64,000 nt of DNA. It comes from Sisyra terminalis (lineage: Eukaryota > Arthropoda > Insecta > Neuroptera > Sisyridae). Positions 1-11,708 of the stretch are shown here, one piece after another. The position numbers and the translations under genes were made by a program. Location of the stretch: NCBI GenBank assembly GCA_958496175.1, contig OY292279.1:1984001-2048000 (forward strand). Reading direction: 5' to 3'. The notes under the pieces are model-generated. The model was given only the letters and a program-made list of their open reading frames with translations, did no database searches and was not told the origin of the DNA. Each line of letters begins with the position of its first letter. The stretch's first letter is position 1.

Positions 1-35
1 AGAAGCCACATTCGTCTCTCCCTCTTAGTGGGAAG

Positions 36-70
36 TGTTCATCCCTTAAACTGCCTGTTCATCCCTAAAA
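36..70 (+). repeat. Short direct repeat inside the monomer
   Basis: TGTTCATCCCTTAAA at 36-50 is repeated 20 bp later as TGTTCATCCCTAAAA at 56-70. A third partial copy, TCATCCCTTA, lies at 299-308 and matches 39-48 exactly. The motif is conserved in essentially every monomer. It may be a relic of the shorter repeats from which the monomer grew, or a protein-binding motif; the sequence alone does not decide. Only the first monomer is annotated, and the same relative positions hold across the array. Confidence 0.75.
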
Positions 71-138
71 CGAGGTTTGTTTGGGGAAAAATTTGCACAG
101 CACGTACAGATGGACTTATACTTTCGATTGGCACCCTT

Positions 139-155
139 AAAAATTTTTTTTTTTT
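139..155 (+). repeat. Variable A/T tract, main length polymorphism
   Basis: This tract sits between CACCCTT and ATTTGACG in each monomer. Alleles seen are A5T12, A5T11, A4T12/A4T13, A6T11 (only the adjacent monomers at 6364 and 6699), A3CA2T10, A3CA2T11, A3CA2T12 (once, monomer 62906), T5-C-T6 after A3CA2, and a T10-C form. These alleles account for nearly all length differences between monomers. With T8 at about 198-205, A6 at about 210-215 and A5 at about 234-238, it makes the middle of the monomer rich in A/T tracts. Such tracts can curve DNA or exclude nucleosomes. Single-T length differences could partly be sequencing error, but A3CA2 versus A5 is a real base difference. Confidence 0.9.
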
Positions 156-162
156 ATTTGAC

Positions 163-178
163 GATTTTCGAGAAAATC
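163..178. other. 7 bp inverted repeat with 2 bp spacer
   Basis: GATTTTC (163-169) and GAAAATC (172-178) are perfect reverse complements around a GA spacer. The dyad is conserved in nearly every monomer. In the one copy with a change here (A at 9205, monomer 9037) the substitution falls in the spacer and leaves both arms intact. Dyads like this are common in satellites and are sometimes proposed as cruciform or protein-binding sites. No function is shown. Confidence 0.7.
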
Positions 179-305
179 AACGATGGTTAACCCATGGTTT
201 TTTTTGACGAAAAAACTTTTTGTTTCGAAATCGAAAAATATTATTATATCATCGTTCTAGACATTGTTGCGAACCCGAAAATGCCTTTGGTTCGAAAATC
301 ATCCC

Positions 306-313
306 TTATATAA
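306..313. promoter_or_regulatory. TATA-like palindrome TTATATAA (speculative)
   Basis: TTATATAA occurs once per monomer and is self-complementary, so it gives no direction. It resembles a TATA box, and satellite arrays are often transcribed at a low level, but nothing here demonstrates a promoter. The T-to-A change at site 307 found in the GAAC/GTACCC haplotype turns it into TAATATAA, breaking both the palindrome and the match. An A/T-rich 8-mer in a 36% G+C repeat is not strong evidence of function. Confidence 0.2.
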
Positions 314-335
314 CGAAGGTACATGCAATTGTTGA

Positions 336-2345
336 AGAAGCCACATTCGTCTCTCCCTCTTAGTGGGAAGTGTTCATCCCTTAAACTGCCTGTTCATCCC
401 TAAAACGAGGTTTGTTTGGGGAAAAATTTGCACAGCACGTACAGATGGACTTATACTTTCGATTGGCACCCTTAAAATTTTTTTTTTTTTATTTGACGAT
501 TTTCGAGAAAATCAACGATGGTTAACCCATGGTTTTTTTTGACGAAAAAACTTTTTGTTTCGAAATCGAAAAATATTATTATATCATCGTTCTAGACATT
601 GTTGCGAACCCGAAACTGCCTTTGGTTCGAAAATCATCCCTTATATAACGAAGGTACATGCAATTGTTGAAGAAGCCACATTCGTCTCTCCCTCTTAGTG
701 GGAAGTGTTCATCCCTTAAACTGCCTGTTCATCCCTAAAACGAGGTTTGTTTGGGGAAAAATTTGCACAGCACGTACAGATGGACTTATACTTTCGATTG
801 GCACCCTTAAACAATTTTTTTTTTTATTTGACGATTTTCGAGAAAATCAACGATGGTTAACCCATGGTTTTTTTTGACGAAAAAACTTTTTGTTTCGAAA
901 TCGAAAAATATTATTATATCATCGTTCTAGACATTGTTGCGAACCCGAAACTGCCTTTGGTTCGAAAATCATCCCTTATATAACGAAGGTACATGCAATT
1001 GTTGAAGAAGCCACATTCGTCTCTCCCTCTTAGTGGGAAGTGTTCATCCCTTAAACTGCCTGTTCATCCCTAAAACGAGGTTTGTTTGGGGAAAAATTTG
1101 CACAGCACGTACAGATGGACTTATACTTTCGATTGGCACCCTTAAAATTTTTTTTTTTTTATTTGACGATTTTCGAGAAAATCAACGATGGTTAACCCAT
1201 GGTTTTTTTTGACGAAAAAACTTTTTGTTTCGAAATCGAAAAATATTATTATATCATCGTTCTAGACATTGTTGCGAACCCGAAACTGCCTTTGGTTCGA
1301 AAATCATCCCTTATATAACGAAGGTACATGCAATTGTTGAAGAAGCCACATTCGTCTCTCCCTCTTAGTGGGAAGTGTTCATCCCTTAAACTGCCTGTTC
1401 ATCCCTAAAACGAGGTTTGTTTGGGGAAAAATTTGCACAGCACGTACAGATGGACTTATACTTTCGATTGGCACCCTTAAACAATTTTTTTTTTTATTTG
1501 ACGATTTTCGAGAAAATCAACGATGGTTAACCCATGGTTTTTTTTGACGAAAAAACTTTTTGTTTCGAAATCGAAAAATATTATTATATCATCGTTCTAG
1601 ACATTGTTGCGAACCCGAAACTGCCTTTGGTTCGAAAATCATCCCTTATATAACGAAGGTACATGCAATTGTTGAAGAAGCCACATTCGTCTCTCCCTCT
1701 TAGTGGGAAGTGTTCATCCCTTAAACTGCCTGTTCATCCCTAAAACGAGGTTTGTTTGGGGAAAAATTTGCACAGCACGTACAGATGGACTTATACTTTC
1801 GATTGGCACCCTTAAAATTTTTTTTTTTTTATTTGACGATTTTCGAGAAAATCAACGATGGTTAACCCATGGTTTTTTTTGACGAAAAAACTTTTTGTTT
1901 CGAAATCGAAAAATATTATTATATCATCGTTCTAGACATTGTTGCGAACCCGAAACTGCCTTTGGTTCGAAAATCATCCCTTATATAACGAAGGTACATG
2001 CAATTGTTGAAGAAGCCACATTCGTCTCTCCCTCTTAGTGGGAAGTGTTCATCCCTTAAACTGCCTGTTCATCCCTAAAACGAGGTTTGTTTGGGGAAAA
2101 ATTTGCACAGCACGTACAGATGGACTTATACTTTCGATTGGCACCCTTAAACAATTTTTTTTTTTATTTGACGATTTTCGAGAAAATCAACGATGGTTAA
2201 CCCATGGTTTTTTTTGACGAAAAAACTTTTTGTTTCGAAATCGAAAAATATTATTATATCATCGTTCTAGACATTGTTGCGAACCCGAAACTGCCTTTGG
2301 TTCGAAAATCATCCCTTATATAACGAAGGTACATGCAATTGTTGA
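336..2345 (+). repeat. Three copies of a 670 bp dimer repeat
   Basis: Monomers starting at 336, 1006 and 1676 carry the A4T13 tract. Those at 671, 1341 and 2011 carry A3CA2T11. The strict alternation makes a two-monomer higher-order unit of 670 bp present three times. At 2346-3015 the alternation continues with an A5T12 copy in the odd slot. All carry GTAC at site 105, GAACCC at 272 and TTATAT at 307. Simplest reading: tandem duplication of a dimer by unequal exchange. Confidence 0.85.
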
Positions 2346-5024
2346 AGAAGCCACATTCGTCTCTCCCTCTTAGTGGGAAGTGTTCATCCCTTAAACTGCC
2401 TGTTCATCCCTAAAACGAGGTTTGTTTGGGGAAAAATTTGCACAGCACGTACAGATGGACTTATACTTTCGATTGGCACCCTTAAAAATTTTTTTTTTTT
2501 ATTTGACGATTTTCGAGAAAATCAACGATGGTTAACCCATGGTTTTTTTTGACGAAAAAACTTTTTGTTTCGAAATCGAAAAATATTATTATATCATCGT
2601 TCTAGACATTGTTGCGAACCCGAAACTGCCTTTGGTTCGAAAATCATCCCTTATATAACGAAGGTACATGCAATTGTTGAAGAAGCCACATTCGTCTCTC
2701 CCTCTTAGTGGGAAGTGTTCATCCCTTAAACTGCCTGTTCATCCCTAAAACGAGGTTTGTTTGGGGAAAAATTTGCACAGCACGTACAGATGGACTTATA
2801 CTTTCGATTGGCACCCTTAAACAATTTTTTTTTTTATTTGACGATTTTCGAGAAAATCAACGATGGTTAACCCATGGTTTTTTTTGACGAAAAAACTTTT
2901 TGTTTCGAAATCGAAAAATATTATTATATCATCGTTCTAGACATTGTTGCGAACCCGAAACTGCCTTTGGTTCGAAAATCATCCCTTATATAACGAAGGT
3001 ACATGCAATTGTTGAAGAAGCCACATTCGTCTCTCCCTCTTAGTGGGAAGTGTTCATCCCTTAAACTGCCTGTTCATCCCTAAAACGAGGTTTGTTTGGG
3101 GAAAAATTTGCACAGCACGTACAGATGGACTTATACTTTCGATTGGCACCCTTAAACAATTTTTTTTTTTATTTGACGATTTTCGAGAAAATCAACGATG
3201 GTTAACCCATGGTTTTTTTTGACGAAAAAACTTTTTGTTTCGAAATCGAAAAATATTATTATATCATCGTTCTAGACATTGTTGCGAACCCGAAACTGCC
3301 TTTGGTTCGAAAATCATCCCTTATATAACGAAGGTACATGCAATTGTTGAAGAAGCCACATTCGTCTCTCCCTCTTAGTGGGAAGTGTTCATCCCTTAAA
3401 CTGCCTGTTCATCCCTAAAACGAGGTTTGTTTGGGGAAAAATTTGCACAGCACGTACAGATGGACTTATACTTTCGATTGGCACCCTTAAAATTTTTTTT
3501 TTTTATTTGACGATTTTCGAGAAAATCAACGATGGTTAACCCATGGTTTTTTTTGACGAAAAAACTTTTTGTTTCGAAATCGAAAAATATTATTATATCA
3601 TCGTTCTAGACATTGTTGCGAACCCGAAACTGCCTTTGGTTCGAAAATCATCCCTTATATAACGAAGGTACATGCAATTGTTGAAGAAGCCACATTCGTC
3701 TCTCCCTCTTAGTGGGAAGTGTTCATCCCTTAAACTGCCTGTTCATCCCTAAAACGAGGTTTGTTTGGGGAAAAATTTGCACAGCACGTACAGATGGACT
3801 TATACTTTCGATTGGCACCCTTAAACAATTTTTTTTTTTATTTGACGATTTTCGAGAAAATCAACGATGGTTAACCCATGGTTTTTTTTGACGAAAAAAC
3901 TTTTTGTTTCGAAATCGAAAAATATTATTATATCATCGTTCTAGACATTGTTGCGAACCCGAAACTGCCTTTGGTTCGAAAATCATCCCTTATATAACGA
4001 AGGTACATGCAATTGTTGAAGAAGCCACATTCGTCTCTCCCTCTTAGTGGGAAGTGTTCATCCCTTAAACTGCCTGTTCATCCCTAAAACGAGGTTTGTT
4101 TGGGGAAAAATTTGCACAGCACGTACAGATGGACTTATACTTTCGATTGGCACCCTTAAAAATTTTTTTTTTTTATTTGACGATTTTCGAGAAAATCAAC
4201 GATGGTTAACCCATGGTTTTTTTTGACGAAAAAACTTTTTGTTTCGAAATCGAAAAATATTATTATATCATCGTTCTAGACATTGTTGCGAACCCGAAAC
4301 TGCCTTTGGTTCGAAAATCATCCCTTATATAACGAAGGTACATGCAATTGTTGAAGAAGCCACATTCGTCTCTCCCTCTTAGTGGGAAGTGTTCATCCCT
4401 TAAACTGCCTGTTCATCCCTAAAACGAGGTTTGTTTGGGGAAAAATTTGCACAGCACGTACAGATGGACTTATACTTTCGATTGGCACCCTTAAAAATTT
4501 TTTTTTTTTATTTGACGATTTTCGAGAAAATCAACGATGGTTAACCCATGGTTTTTTTTGACGAAAAAACTTTTTGTTTCGAAATCGAAAAATATTATTA
4601 TATCATCGTTCTAGACATTGTTGCGAACCCGAAACTGCCTTTGGTTCGAAAATCATCCCTTATATAACGAAGGTACATGCAATTGTTGAAGAAGCCACAT
4701 TCGTCTCTCCCTCTTAGTGGGAAGTGTTCATCCCTTAAACTGCCTGTTCATCCCTAAAACGAGGTTTGTTTGGGGAAAAATTTGCACAGCACGTACAGAT
4801 GGACTTATACTTTCGATTGGCACCCTTAAAAATTTTTTTTTTTTATTTGACGATTTTCGAGAAAATCAACGATGGTTAACCCATGGTTTTTTTTGACGAA
4901 AAAACTTTTTGTTTCGAAATCGAAAAATATTATTATATCATCGTTCTAGACATTGTTGCGAACCCGAAACTGCCTTTGGTTCGAAAATCATCCCTTATAT
5001 AACGAAGGTACATGCAATTGTTGA
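2346..5024 (+). repeat. GTAC-type monomers, mixed tracts
   Basis: Eight monomers start at 2346, 2681, 3016, 3351, 3685, 4020, 4355 and 4690. Tracts in order are A5T12, C11, C11, A4T12, C11, then three consecutive A5T12 copies. No monomer in this stretch or before it carries the GAAC allele at site 105. Nothing other than satellite sequence is present. Confidence 0.9.
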
Positions 5025-7368
5025 AGAAGCCACATTCGTCTCTCCCTCTTAGTGGGAAGTGTTCATCCCTTAAACTGCCTGTTCATCCCTAAAACGAGGT
5101 TTGTTTGGGGAAAAATTTGCACAGCACGTACAGATGGACTTATACTTTCGATTGGCACCCTTAAAATTTTTTTTTTTTTATTTGACGATTTTCGAGAAAA
5201 TCAACGATGGTTAACCCATGGTTTTTTTTGACGAAAAAACTTTTTGTTTCGAAATCGAAAAATATTATTATATCATCGTTCTAGACATTGTTGCGAACCC
5301 GAAACTGCCTTTGGTTCGAAAATCATCCCTTATATAACGAAGGTACATGCAATTGTTGAAGAAGCCACATTCGTCTCTCCCTCTTAGTGGGAAGTGTTCA
5401 TCCCTTAAACTGCCTGTTCATCCCTAAAACGAGGTTTGTTTGGGGAAAAATTTGCACAGCACGAACAGATGGACTTATACTTTCGATTGGCACCCTTAAA
5501 ATTTTTTTTTTTTATTTGACGATTTTCGAGAAAATCAACGATGGTTAACCCATGGTTTTTTTTGACGAAAAAACTTTTTGTTTCGAAATCGAAAAATATT
5601 ATTATATCATCGTTCTAGACATTGTTGCGAACCCGAAACTGCCTTTGGTTCGAAAATCATCCCTTATATAACGAAGGTACATGCAATTGTTGAAGAAGCC
5701 ACATTCGTCTCTCCCTCTTAGTGGGAAGTGTTCATCCCTTAAACTGCCTGTTCATCCCTAAAACGAGGTTTGTTTGGGGAAAAATTTGCACAGCACGTAC
5801 AGATGGACTTATACTTTCGATTGGCACCCTTAAAAATTTTTTTTTTTTATTTGACGATTTTCGAGAAAATCAACGATGGTTAACCCATGGTTTTTTTTGA
5901 CGAAAAAACTTTTTGTTTCGAAATCGAAAAATATTATTATATCATCGTTCTAGACATTGTTGCGAACCCGAAACTGCCTTTGGTTCGAAAATCATCCCTT
6001 ATATAACGAAGGTACATGCAATTGTTGAAGAAGCCACATTCGTCTCTCCCTCTTAGTGGGAAGTGTTCATCCCTTAAACTGCCTGTTCATCCCTAAAACG
6101 AGGTTTGTTTGGGGAAAAATTTGCACAGCACGTACAGATGGACTTATACTTTCGATTGGCACCCTTAAAAATTTTTTTTTTTTATTTGACGATTTTCGAG
6201 AAAATCAACGATGGTTAACCCATGGTTTTTTTTGACGAAAAAACTTTTTGTTTCGAAATCGAAAAATATTATTATATCATCGTTCTAGACATTGTTGCGA
6301 ACCCGAAACTGCCTTTGGTTCGAAAATCATCCCTTATATAACGAAGGTACATGCAATTGTTGAAGAAGCCACATTCGTCTCTCCCTCTTAGTGGGAAGTG
6401 TTCATCCCTTAAACTGCCTGTTCATCCCTAAAACGAGGTTTGTTTGGGGAAAAATTTGCACAGCACGTACAGATGGACTTATACTTTCGATTGGCACCCT
6501 TAAAAAATTTTTTTTTTTATTTGACGATTTTCGAGAAAATCAACGATGGTTAACCCATGGTTTTTTTTGACGAAAAAACTTTTTGTTTCGAAATCGAAAA
6601 ATATTATTATATCATCGTTCTAGACATTGTTGCGAACCCGAAACTGCCTTTGGTTCGAAAATCATCCCTTATATAACGAAGGTACATGCAATTGTTGAAG
6701 AAGCCACATTCGTCTCTCCCTCTTAGTGGGAAGTGTTCATCCCTTAAACTGCCTGTTCATCCCTAAAACGAGGTTTGTTTGGGGAAAAATTTGCACAGCA
6801 CGTACAGATGGACTTATACTTTCGATTGGCACCCTTAAAAAATTTTTTTTTTTATTTGACGATTTTCGAGAAAATCAACGATGGTTAACCCATGGTTTTT
6901 TTTGACGAAAAAACTTTTTGTTTCGAAATCGAAAAATATTATTATATCATCGTTCTAGACATTGTTGCGAACCCGAAACTGCCTTTGGTTCGAAAATCAT
7001 CCCTTATATAACGAAGGTACATGCAATTGTTGAAGAAGCCACATTCGTCTCTCCCTCTTAGTGGGAAGTGTTCATCCCTTAAACTGCCTGTTCATCCCTA
7101 AAACGAGGTTTGTTTGGGGAAAAATTTGCACAGCACGAACAGATGGACTTATACTTTCGATTGGCACCCTTAAAAATTTTTTTTTTTTATTTGACGATTT
7201 TCGAGAAAATCAACGATGGTTAACCCATGGTTTTTTTTGACGAAAAAACTTTTTGTTTCGAAATCGAAAAATATTATTATATCATCGTTCTAGACATTGT
7301 TGCGAACCCGAAACTGCCTTTGGTTCGAAAATCATCCCTTATATAACGAAGGTACGTGCAATTGTTGA

Positions 7369-7697
7369 AGAAGCCACATTCGTCTCTCCCTCTTAGTGGG
7401 AAGTGTTCATCCCTTAAACTGCCTGTTCATCCCTAAAACGAGGTTTGTTTGGGGAAAAATTTGCACAGCACGTACAGATGGACTTATACTTTCGATTGGC
7501 ACCCTTAAACAATTTTTTTTTTTATTTGACGATTTTCGAGAAAATCAACGATGGTTAACCCATGGTTTTTTTTGACGAAAAAACTTTTTGTTTCGAAATC
7601 GAAAAATATTATTATATCATCGTTCTAGATGCGAACCCGAAACTGCCTTTGGTTCGAAAATCATCCCTTATATAACGAAGGTACATGCAATTGTTGA
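7369..7697 (+). repeat. Shortened 329 bp monomer, 6 bp deletion
   Basis: The consensus TCTAGACATTGTTGCG reads TCTAGATGCG here at about 7625-7634, a loss of six bases (equivalent to CATTGT). The rest is normal C11 GTAC type. This is the largest indel I found in the array and it occurs only once, so it has not spread to neighbours by conversion. Confidence 0.95.
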
Positions 7698-10600
7698 AGA
7701 AGCCACATTCGTCTCTCCCTCTTAGTGGGAAGTGTTCATCCCTTAAACTGCCTGTTCATCCCTAAAACGAGGTTTGTTTGGGGAAAAATTTGCACAGCAC
7801 GTACAGATGGACTTATACTTTCGATTGGCACCCTTAAAAATTTTTTTTTTTATTTGACGATTTTCGAGAAAATCAACGATGGTTAACCCATGGTTTTTTT
7901 TGACGAAAAAACTTTTTGTTTCGAAATCGAAAAATATTATTATATCATCGTTCTAGACATTGTTGCGAACCCGAAACTGCCTTTGGTTCGAAAATCATCC
8001 CTTATATAACGAAGGTACATGCAATTGTTGAAGAAGCCACATTCGTCTCTCCCTCTTAGTGGGAAGTGTTCATCCCTTAAACTGCCTGTTCATCCCTAAA
8101 ACGAGGTTTGTTTGGGGAAAAATTTGCACAGCACGTACAGATGGACTTATACTTTCGATTGGCACCCTTAAAAATTTTTTTTTTTTATTTGACGATTTTC
8201 GAGAAAATCAACGATGGTTAACCCATGGTTTTTTTTGACGAAAAAACTTTTTGTTTCGAAATCGAAAAATATTATTATATCATCGTTCTAGACATTGTTG
8301 CGAACCCGAAACTGCCTTTGGTTCGAAAATCATCCCTTATATAACGAAGGTACATGCAATTGTTGAAGAAGCCACATTCGTCTCTCCCTCTTAGTGGGAA
8401 GTGTTCATCCCTTAAACTGCCTGTTCATCCCTAAAACGAGGTTTGTTTGGGGAAAAATTTGCACAGCACGTACAGATGGACTTATACTTTCGATTGGCAC
8501 CCTTAAAAATTTTTTTTTTTTATTTGACGATTTTCGAGAAAATCAACGATGGTTAACCCATGGTTTTTTTTGACGAAAAAACTTTTTGTTTCGAAATCGA
8601 AAAATATTATTATATCATCGTTCTAGACATTGTTGCGAACCCGAAACTGCCTTTGGTTCGAAAATCATCCCTTATATAACGAAGGTACATGCAATTGTTG
8701 AAGAAGCCACATTCGTCTCTCCCTCTTAGTGGGAAGTGTTCATCCCTTAAACTGCCTGTTCATCCCTAAAACGAGGTTTGTTTGGGGAAAAATTTGCACA
8801 GCACGTACAGATGGACTTATACTTTCGATTGGCACCCTTAAAAATTTTTTTTTTTTATTTGACGATTTTCGAGAAAATCAACGATGGTTAACCCATGGTT
8901 TTTTTTGACGAAAAAACTTTTTGTTTCGAAATCGAAAAATATTATTATATCATCGTTCTAGACATTGTTGCGAACCCGAAACTGCCTTTGGTTCGAAAAT
9001 CATCCCTTATATAACGAAGGTACATGCAATTGTTGAAGAAGCCACATTCGTCTCTCCCTCTTAGTGGGAAGTGTTCATCCCTTAAACTGCCTGTTCATCC
9101 CTAAAACGAGGTTTGTTTGGGGAAAAATTTGCACAGCACGAACAGATGGACTTATACTTTCGATTGGCACCCTTAAAAATTTTTTTTTTTATTTGACGAT
9201 TTTCAAGAAAATCAACGATGGTTAACCCATGGTTTTTTTTGACGAAAAAACTTTTTGTTTCGAAATCGAAAAATATTATTATATCATCGTTCTAGACATT
9301 GTTGCGAACCCGAAACTGCCTTTGGTTCGAAAATCATCCCTTATATAACGAAGGTACATGCAATTGTTGAAGAAGCCACATTCGTCTCTCCCTCTTAGTG
9401 GGAAGTGTTCATCCCTTAAACTGCCTGTTCATCCCTAAAACGAGGTTTGTTTGGGGAAAAATTTGCACAGCACGTACAGATGGACTTATACTTTCGATTG
9501 GCACCCTTAAACAATTTTTTTTTTATTTGACGATTTTCGAGAAAATCAACGATGGTTAACCCATGGTTTTTTTTGACGAAAAAACTTTTTGTTTCGAAAT
9601 CGAAAAATATTATTATATCATCGTTCTAGACATTGTTGCGAACCCGAAACTGCCTTTGGTTCGAAAATCATCCCTTATATAACGAAGGTACATGCAATTG
9701 TTGAAGAAGCCACATTCGTCTCTCCCTCTTAGTGGGAAGTGTTCATCCCTTAAACTGCCTGTTCATCCCTAAAACGAGGTTTGTTTGGGGAAAAATTTGC
9801 ACAGCACGAACAGATGGACTTATACTTTCGATTGGCACCCTTAAAAATTTTTTTTTTTATTTGACGATTTTCGAGAAAATCAACGATGGTTAACCCATGG
9901 TTTTTTTTGACGAAAAAACTTTTTGTTTCGAAATCGAAAAATATTATTATATCATCGTTCTAGACATTGTTGCGTACCCGAAACTGCCTTTGGTTCGAAA
10001 ATCATCCCTAATATAACGAAGGTACATGCAATTGTTGAAGAAGCCACATTCGTCTCTCCCTCTTAGTGGGAAGTGTTCATCCCTTAAACTGCCTGTTCAT
10101 CCCTAAAACGAGGTTTGTTTGGGGAAAAATTTGCACAGCACGTACAGATGGACTTATACTTTCGATTGGCACCCTTAAACAATTTTTTTTTTTATTTGAC
10201 GATTTTCGAGAAAATCAACGATGGTTAACCCATGGTTTTTTTTGACGAAAAAACTTTTTGTTTCGAAATCGAAAAATATTATTATATCATCGTTCTAGAC
10301 ATTGTTGCGTACCCGAAACTGCCTTTGGTTCGAAAATCATCCCTAATATAACGAAGGTACATGCAATTGTTGAAGAAGCCACATTCGTCTCTCCCTCTTA
10401 GTGGGAAGTGTTCATCCCTTAAACTGCCTGTTCATCCCTAAAACGAGGTTTGTTTGGGGAAAAATTTGCACAGCACGTACAGATGGACTTATACTTTCGA
10501 TTGGCACCCTTAAACAATTTTTTTTTTATTTGACGATTTTCGAGAAAATCAACGATGGTTAACCCATGGTTTTTTTTGACGAAAAAACTTTTTGTTTCGA

Positions 10601-11375
10601 AATCGAAAAATATTATTATATCATCGTTCTAGACATTGTTGCGAACCCGAAACTGCCTTTGGTTCGAAAATCATCCCTTATATAACGAAGGTACATGCAA
10701 TTGTTGAAGAAGCCACATTCGTCTCTCCCTCTTAGTGGGAAGTGTTCATCCCTTAAACTGCCTGTTCATCCCTAAAACGAGGTTTGTTTGGGGAAAAATT
10801 TGCACAGCACGTACAGATGGACTTATACTTTCGATTGGCACCCTTAAAAATTTTTTTTTTTATTTGACGATTTTCGAGAAAATCAACGATGGTTAACCCA
10901 TGGTTTTTTTTGACGAAAAAACTTTTTGTTTCGAAATCGAAAAATATTATTATATCATCGTTCTAGACATTGTTGCGAACCCGAAACTGCCTTTGGTTCG
11001 AAAATCATCCCTTATATAACGAAGGTACATGCAATTGTTGAAGAAGCCACATTCGTCTCTCCCTCTTAGTGGGAAGTGTTCATCCCTTAAACTGCCTGTT
11101 CATCCCTAAAACGAGGTTTGTTTGGGGAAAAATTTGCACAGCACGTACAGATGGACTTATACTTTCGATTGGCACCCTTAAAAATTTTTTTTTTTATTTG
11201 ACGATTTTCGAGAAAATCAACGATGGTTAACCCATGGTTTTTTTTGACGAAAAAACTTTTTGTTTCGAAATCGAAAAATATTATTATATCATCGTTCTAG
11301 ACATTGTTGCGAACCCGAAACTGCCTTTGGTTCGAAAATCATCCCTTATATAACGAAGGTACATGCAATTGTTGA

Positions 11376-11708
11376 AGAAGCCACATTCGTCTCTCCCTCT
11401 TAGTGGGAAGTGTTCATCCCTTAAACTGCCTGTTCATCCCTAAAACGAGGTTTGTTTGGGGAAAAATTTGCACAGCACGTACAGATGGACTTATACTTTC
11501 GATTGGCACCCTTAAAAATTTTTTTTTTTATTTGACGATTTTCGAGAAAATCAACGATGGTTAACCATGGTTTTTTTTGACGAAAAAACTTTTTGTTTCG
11601 AAATCGAAAAATATTATTATATCATCGTTCTAGACATTGTTGCGAACCCGAAACTGCCTTTGGTTCGAAAATCATCCCTTATATAACGAAGGTACATGCA
11701 ATTGTTGA
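11376..11708 (+). repeat. Monomer with 1 bp deletion making a 10 bp palindrome
   Basis: GGTTAACCCATGG loses one C and becomes GGTTAACCATGG. This creates the perfect palindrome AACCATGGTT at 11563-11572, where GTTAAC and CCATGG now overlap. The tract is K11, so the monomer is 333 bp. Private to this copy. Confidence 0.9.

Larger units (their letters stand above)
1..335 (+). repeat. Reference monomer (first copy)
   Basis: This copy serves as the coordinate frame for variant sites in the other entries. It carries the common alleles T76, T105 (GTAC), tract A5T12 at 139-155, A272 and T307. It has one private base, A281, where the copies checked elsewhere have C. Composition is about 121 G+C in 335 bp (36%) with about 15 CpG. 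The start is arbitrary because the array is cyclic; the window happens to begin there. Single-copy 6 bp palindromes useful as landmarks are CAATTG, TCTAGA, GTTAAC and CCATGG. In + strand frames the monomer has many stops, and its length is not a multiple of three, so it is not a coding repeat. Confidence 0.97.

Noticed and set aside
61..70. Telomere repeat (CCCTAAA inside ATCCCTAAAA)
   Set aside because: It is a single unit per monomer within a longer unrelated sequence, with no tandem telomere units. Chance match.
121..132. Inverted CCAAT box (ATTGG)
   Set aside because: A 5 bp core is expected often by chance, and its distance from the TATA-like motif on the relevant strand (about 150 bp) is not typical.
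21..297. Pol III promoter (A box near 21-32, B box GGTTCGAAA at 289-297)
   Set aside because: The B-box-like string misses the final conserved C, the A-box match is partial, the spacing is about 260 bp, and a T12 run that would terminate Pol III lies between them. In the cyclic order the boxes are reversed. No tRNA-like fold was evident.
264..297. CENP-B box
   Set aside because: CCCG and CGAA elements occur near each other (CGAACCCGAAA, then GGTTCGAAAA), but their spacing and the required central bases do not fit the mammalian-type CENP-B box consensus on either strand.
1..335. Monomer as an internal dimer of two ~167 bp halves
   Set aside because: Comparing the halves by eye shows only the short TCATCCCTTA motif and generic A/T runs in common, at an offset of about 260 bp and not 167 bp.
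3016..3350. Counting every single-T length difference as a biological allele
   Set aside because: Runs of 10-13 T are prone to sequencing and consensus error. I gave weight only to patterns also supported by base changes (A3CA2 versus A5, interrupting C, sites 76, 105, 128, 272, 286, 307).
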